DNA of 9,227 nt. It comes from an uncultured bacterium (lineage in GTDB: Bacteria > Cyanobacteriota > Vampirovibrionia > Gastranaerophilales > Gastranaerophilaceae). The notes beneath the pieces are model-generated. The model was not told the DNA's origin, ran no database searches, and was given only the letters and a program-made list of their open reading frames with translations. The translations under genes and the position numbers were made by a program. Location of the stretch: positions 1-9,227 of the forward strand of contig CALAWF010000006.1 of the NCBI GenBank assembly GCA_937894665.1, written 5' to 3'. Below, one piece after another: positions 7,564-9,227 of this stretch; the stretch's first letter is position 1, and each line of letters starts with the position of its first letter.

Positions 7564-8025
7564 GTAGTTATTATAACCGGTAGAAGAAATTTTGTTATTA
7601 GAGAAATTTACATTAGTAATTTCAATAGTTGCATTGGGATTTGTAATATTAAGCACCGCACCATTAGTATTTGATAGAGCATTTTTAATATCCAAATCCT
7701 TCAATATTAAATTAGTTTCATTTGCGATATTAAAAATACTTGAACCAGAAGCATCCAAAACAGATGGATTTACTGAACTTACACCTGAAATCGTTAAATC
7801 ACCTGCCGCAACCATATCTTGATTTTTGGTCAAGGTTTCTCCTTCTTGTGATACAGTATAACTTCTCGGGGTAGTTGCATCGACCAAGGCATCATTCAGT
7901 GTCGCATAATTTGAATCCGCACAAGCTGGGTTTGCGTTAATTACTGATACTCCGGCTAAAAGTGCCACTGATAGAACTTTAATTGCATTAGACTTAGTAG
8001 TTGTTTTTGAAAAATTCTTTCTCAT
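6427..8025 (-). CDS. Autotransporter, N-terminal half: signal peptide and Pmp-like passenger (truncated by frameshift)
   Basis: An open frame of 532 codons. The ATG at 8025 is chosen because a GGAG ribosome site lies 8 nt upstream and a signal peptide follows directly: basic n-region (MRKNFSKTTTKS), hydrophobic core VLSVALLAGVSVI, and probable cleavage after ACA at residue 36. Residues 37-150 form a beta-rich lead-in (ILKDLDIKNALSNT, FSNNKIS). Residues 155-513 hold 12 modules with GGAI/GGVI and FxxN motifs, predicted to be a right-handed beta-helix displayed on the cell surface as an adhesin. The last 19 residues (514-532, beginning ICYGCF) are out of frame: they contain the only cysteines outside the signal peptide and lack module motifs. 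The native continuation is in the adjacent frame from about 6484 downwards. As it stands the product would be exported to the periplasm without a barrel. Confidence 0.85.
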   Translation of the reverse strand: MRKNFSKTTTKSNAIKVLSVALLAGVSVINANPACADSNYATLNDALVDATTPRSYTVSQEGETLTKNQDMVAAGDLTISGVSSVNPSVLDASGSSIFNIANETNLILKDLDIKNALSNTNGAVLNITNPNATIEITNVNFSNNKISSTGYNNYGGAIHNDGGHITTITGNFTDNSVANSMYSYGGTISNKSGIIDSIKGNFKNNYVTGVTSAYDSQGGAIYNEGSINKIEGIFEDNSAQRVGGAIANGGYIGEINAQFINNSAISTSVGYAGGGAISNGGTIDKISGLFKGNLVSKSNVHTNFVDVSGAAIENGGVINSIIADFVENKIINEKTSAYVYGGVILNRTATIGDIKGNFRDNSAISGGVVYGGVITNWDDASIRSVTGDFTGNSSIASSRVVGGSILNYGEMNYIVGNFTNNYAKSGDGLNGGVIYNAGTIKNLQSNFSNHSSISGSWLNGAVVSNSGTIESMSGVISNNYSKAGTYNYGTIFFNKGKIQDLNVSFLNNTGIADICYGCFNKSFWREYKFYKR

Positions 8026-8033
8026 CTCAATTA

Positions 8034-8037
8034 CTCC
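8034..8037 (-). promoter_or_regulatory. Ribosome binding site of the autotransporter
   Basis: GGAG on the minus strand lies 8 nt before the ATG at 8025, a near-ideal Shine-Dalgarno position. It decides the start and shows that the initiation region of the frameshifted gene is still intact. Confidence 0.8.
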
Positions 8038-8163
8038 GTGCGTTTATAAATTCCGTATTCAATCTGATTAAAATTTTGTTGAATAAATGTATTACTTATA
8101 TGCTAAAACTCTTTGCTATGAGCTTTCATCCATCAGGGAAATGATTTTTTATTTCATACTTAC

Positions 8164-8192
8164 ATTATAATACTTTTTAATTAATAATTCAA
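8164..8192 (-). promoter_or_regulatory. Predicted sigma-70-type promoter of the autotransporter
   Basis: On the minus strand TTGAAT (8192 to 8187; 4 of 6) is followed after exactly 17 nt by a perfect TATAAT (8169 to 8164). A pure A/T tract directly upstream (about 8195-8214) could serve as an UP element. The predicted start is near 8157, giving a long leader of about 130 nt. A 7-bp inverted repeat in that leader (TATTCAA 8056-8062, TTGAATA 8079-8085) lies about 20 nt before the ribosome site. The -35 box falls in the loop of the inverted repeat at 8174-8207. Confidence 0.65.
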
Positions 8193-8207
8193 GGTATTAA
8201 TTAAAAA
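8174..8207. repeat. Perfect 13-bp inverted repeat in the divergent promoter region
   Basis: Arms TTTTTAATTAATA (8174-8186) and TATTAATTAAAAA (8195-8207) are exact reverse complements separated by 8 nt that contain the autotransporter -35 box. The left arm fills most of the -35/-10 spacer and the right arm covers the UP region. No U-run follows the stem in the correct orientation on either strand, so it is not an intrinsic terminator. It could be an operator or an intrinsic DNA-bending element. A/T-only arms make chance symmetry more likely than usual. Confidence 0.55.
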
Positions 8208-8238
8208 AAAAATTATCCATATATGCCAATCGGGATAG

Positions 8239-8267
8239 TTTATTTTATTCGAATTATGTGTTAAAAT
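8239..8267 (+). promoter_or_regulatory. Predicted promoter of the small exported protein gene and GH57
   Basis: An extended -10 motif, TG (8259-8260), one base, then TAAAAT (8262-8267; 5 of 6), gives a start near 8274 and a leader of about 27 nt. The -35 candidate TTTATT at 8239-8244 (17-nt spacer) is poor, as is common for extended -10 promoters. Confidence 0.5.
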
Positions 8268-8300
8268 GTTGATGTTAAAAGTTTAAGTAAGAGGGTAGAA

Positions 8301-8813
8301 ATGAAAAATTTTAAAATAATTACTTTAGCACTGTTAATTTCTCTTGGAACAGGGCTGACTATAAACAAAGTTTGTTCTCAAACTGCAACACCTACTGTTA
8401 TCAAAGCAGCAGTTCCTCAACAACAGCAAGTTATTGAATACATAACAGTAAATCCGCTTGATGTAGTTACAAATCCGGCAAGATATTTGAGAAAAAATAT
8501 TAGAATTAAAGCTAAATTCGACAAATTTTCAACTTTAGGCTTAGATTACGCTCCGGCAATGCGATCTTCTGAAAAATATATCTCATTCCTTATCCAAAGA
8601 CCGGATATTTCTAACCACGACATACCACTTTCAGAGCTTAAAATCTTCCTAAAAAAAGAAGTTGCTGAAAAAAATATTGACCTTGATGCCGGTGATGAAA
8701 TTGAATTCACAGGAAAAATTTTCTCAACTGCTTTAGGTGATCCTTGGATGGATGTTGATTCTTTCAAAGTTTTAACTATCAAAAAACCTAAAAAAGATAC
8801 AGAATCGAACTAG
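8301..8813 (+). CDS. Small exported protein of unknown function, possibly OB-fold-like
   Basis: A complete 170-residue protein. The ATG at 8301 has GAGG 6 nt upstream and starts a clear signal peptide: basic MKNFK, then IITLALLISLGTGLTI, with cleavage likely near VCS or SQTA at residues 26-29. No lipobox precedes Cys25, so it is probably soluble in the periplasm and not a lipoprotein. A Pro/Gln linker (residues 37-43) leads to a compact domain: NPARYLRKNIRIKAKFDKFS at 58-77, LDYAPAMRS at 81-89, YISFLIQRPDI at 93-103, then DAGDEIEFTGKIFSTALGDP at 129-148. The IRIKAKF ... GDEIEFTGKIF ... FKVLTI spacing of short beta-strands resembles OB-fold domains of small periplasmic proteins; this is inference from pattern only. 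The domain ends with a basic tail (KKPKKDTESN). The GH57-type gene begins 28 nt after the stop, with no terminator between, so the two are probably one transcript. Confidence 0.88.
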   Translation: MKNFKIITLALLISLGTGLTINKVCSQTATPTVIKAAVPQQQQVIEYITVNPLDVVTNPARYLRKNIRIKAKFDKFSTLGLDYAPAMRSSEKYISFLIQRPDISNHDIPLSELKIFLKKEVAEKNIDLDAGDEIEFTGKIFSTALGDPWMDVDSFKVLTIKKPKKDTESN

Positions 8814-8841
8814 AGTAAATTAAAAAATATGGAATAAAATT

Positions 8842-9227
8842 ATGGAAAAGAGCAAAGAAAAATTTTTAACAATACACGGACATTTTTACCAACCGCCAAG
8901 AGAAAACCCCTGGCTTGAAGCTATTGAACTGCAAGATAGTGCATTACCTTTCCACGATTGGAACGAGCGTATTTGCAAAGAATGCTACAATCCAAATTCA
9001 GTATCAAGAATTGTTGATAACAAAAATCAAATCCTTGATATTGTAAACAACTATCAATATATGAGCTTCAACTTTGGACCAACTCTACTTTCTTGGATGG
9101 AAGAGTTTGCTCCTCTTACTTATGAAAGAATTATCAAAGCTGATATTGACAGTATTTCACAACACGATGGTCATGGTAATGCAATGGCGCAGGTTTATAA
9201 TCACATAATTATGCCACTTGCAAATAA
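8842..9227 (+). CDS. Glycoside hydrolase family 57-type protein (DUF3536 kind), N-terminal part
   Basis: The first 128 codons of a gene that continues beyond the window. The ATG at 8842 has GGA 8 nt upstream. There is no signal peptide, so the enzyme is cytoplasmic. Recognisable GH57 landmarks are HGHFYQPPRENPWL at residues 12-25 (the HxHxxQP-like first strand of the catalytic barrel), FNFGPTLLSWME at 76-87 and GHGNAMAQVYNHIIMPLA at 110-127. These match the GH57 proteins that carry a DUF3536 domain, annotated as alpha-amylase or alpha-mannosidase-like enzymes acting on alpha-glucans. The catalytic Glu and Asp lie downstream and cannot be checked here, so substrate and activity are open. It sits in a probable two-gene transcript with the exported protein at 8301-8813. 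Confidence 0.88.
   Translation, partial: MEKSKEKFLTIHGHFYQPPRENPWLEAIELQDSALPFHDWNERICKECYNPNSVSRIVDNKNQILDIVNNYQYMSFNFGPTLLSWMEEFAPLTYERIIKADIDSISQHDGHGNAMAQVYNHIIMPLAN

Larger units (their letters stand above)
3720..8025 (-). pseudogene. Whole autotransporter locus, frameshifted (reconstructs to 1436 aa)
   Basis: The two overlapping minus-strand frames (6427-8025 and 3720-6494) form one gene. Both sides of the junction belong to the same repeat family, only the first half has a signal peptide, and only the second half has a barrel. The paralogous repeat copy reads IADGTYAGGILTNHSGGN through the equivalent site (6051-6060), whereas here 5 nt are absent. Adding 5 nt gives 4311 nt, exactly 1437 codons including the stop. 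The promoter, ribosome site and terminator are all intact, so the gene is probably recently or reversibly inactivated. A programmed shift or an assembly error is less likely but not excluded. Confidence 0.75.

Noticed and set aside
5007..7822. Plus-strand open frames opposite the autotransporter (5007-5192, 5772-6029, 6905-7126, 7592-7822)
   Set aside because: They are antisense shadows of the repeat array with repetitive, unusual composition and no initiation signals.
8026..8157. Autotransporter leader as a known riboswitch (c-di-GMP-I or preQ1-like, because of a GCAAAG segment)
   Set aside because: The conserved cores of those classes (GACGCAAAGCC, or the CCCTCT pairing) are absent. Only a weak 7-bp inverted repeat and A/T-rich sequence are seen.
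8546..8782. Minus-strand open frame opposite the small exported protein
   Set aside because: The plus-strand gene has a signal peptide, a ribosome site and a promoter; the opposing frame has none.

Overview
The window is AT-rich chromosomal DNA from a Gram-negative (diderm) bacterium. The envelope type is shown by an outer-membrane autotransporter with a signal peptide and a beta-barrel. My best guess for the source is a gut Candidatus Gastranaerophilales (Melainabacteria/Vampirovibrionia, the non-photosynthetic relatives of Cyanobacteria). That rests on the low GC, the GH57/DUF3536-type enzyme start, the SWIM-SNF2 helicase and the general protein style. It is an inference from recollected family distribution, not something the sequence proves.

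Layout. (1) 2-373, plus strand: the last 123 codons of an unrecognised protein whose start lies outside the window. (2) 370-3555, minus strand: a complete 1061-residue SWIM zinc-finger SNF2-family ATPase, whose stop codon overlaps the stop of the first gene tail to tail. (3) 3556-3719: a compact intergenic region with the intrinsic terminator of the autotransporter, a good promoter for the SNF2 gene that overlaps this terminator, and a nested inverted repeat in the SNF2 leader. (4) 3720-8025, minus strand: one autotransporter gene of about 4.3 kb, broken by a frameshift near 6484-6494 into an N-terminal half (signal peptide, 12 passenger modules) and a C-terminal half (9 more modules, stalk, beta-barrel and an unusual 90-residue tail). 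The passenger modules alternate GGA(I/V/L) and FxxN motifs, as chlamydial Pmp adhesins do. The break sits in one copy of a tandem duplication of about 441 bp, and the sister copy shows that 5 nt are missing. (5) 8026-8300: a divergent promoter region with a perfect 13-bp inverted repeat around the autotransporter -35 box. (6) 8301-8813, plus strand: a small exported protein, possibly OB-fold-like. (7) 8842 to the window end, plus strand: the first 128 codons of a GH57-type glycoside hydrolase, 28 nt downstream and probably co-transcribed with the small exported protein.

The housekeeping-like genes (SNF2, GH57) flank a surface-adhesin locus. The most interesting object is that locus: a Pmp-like passenger, a recent internal duplication, an off-frame state explained by a small deletion between 2-nt direct repeats, a non-canonical extension beyond the barrel, and a promoter region built around a palindrome.
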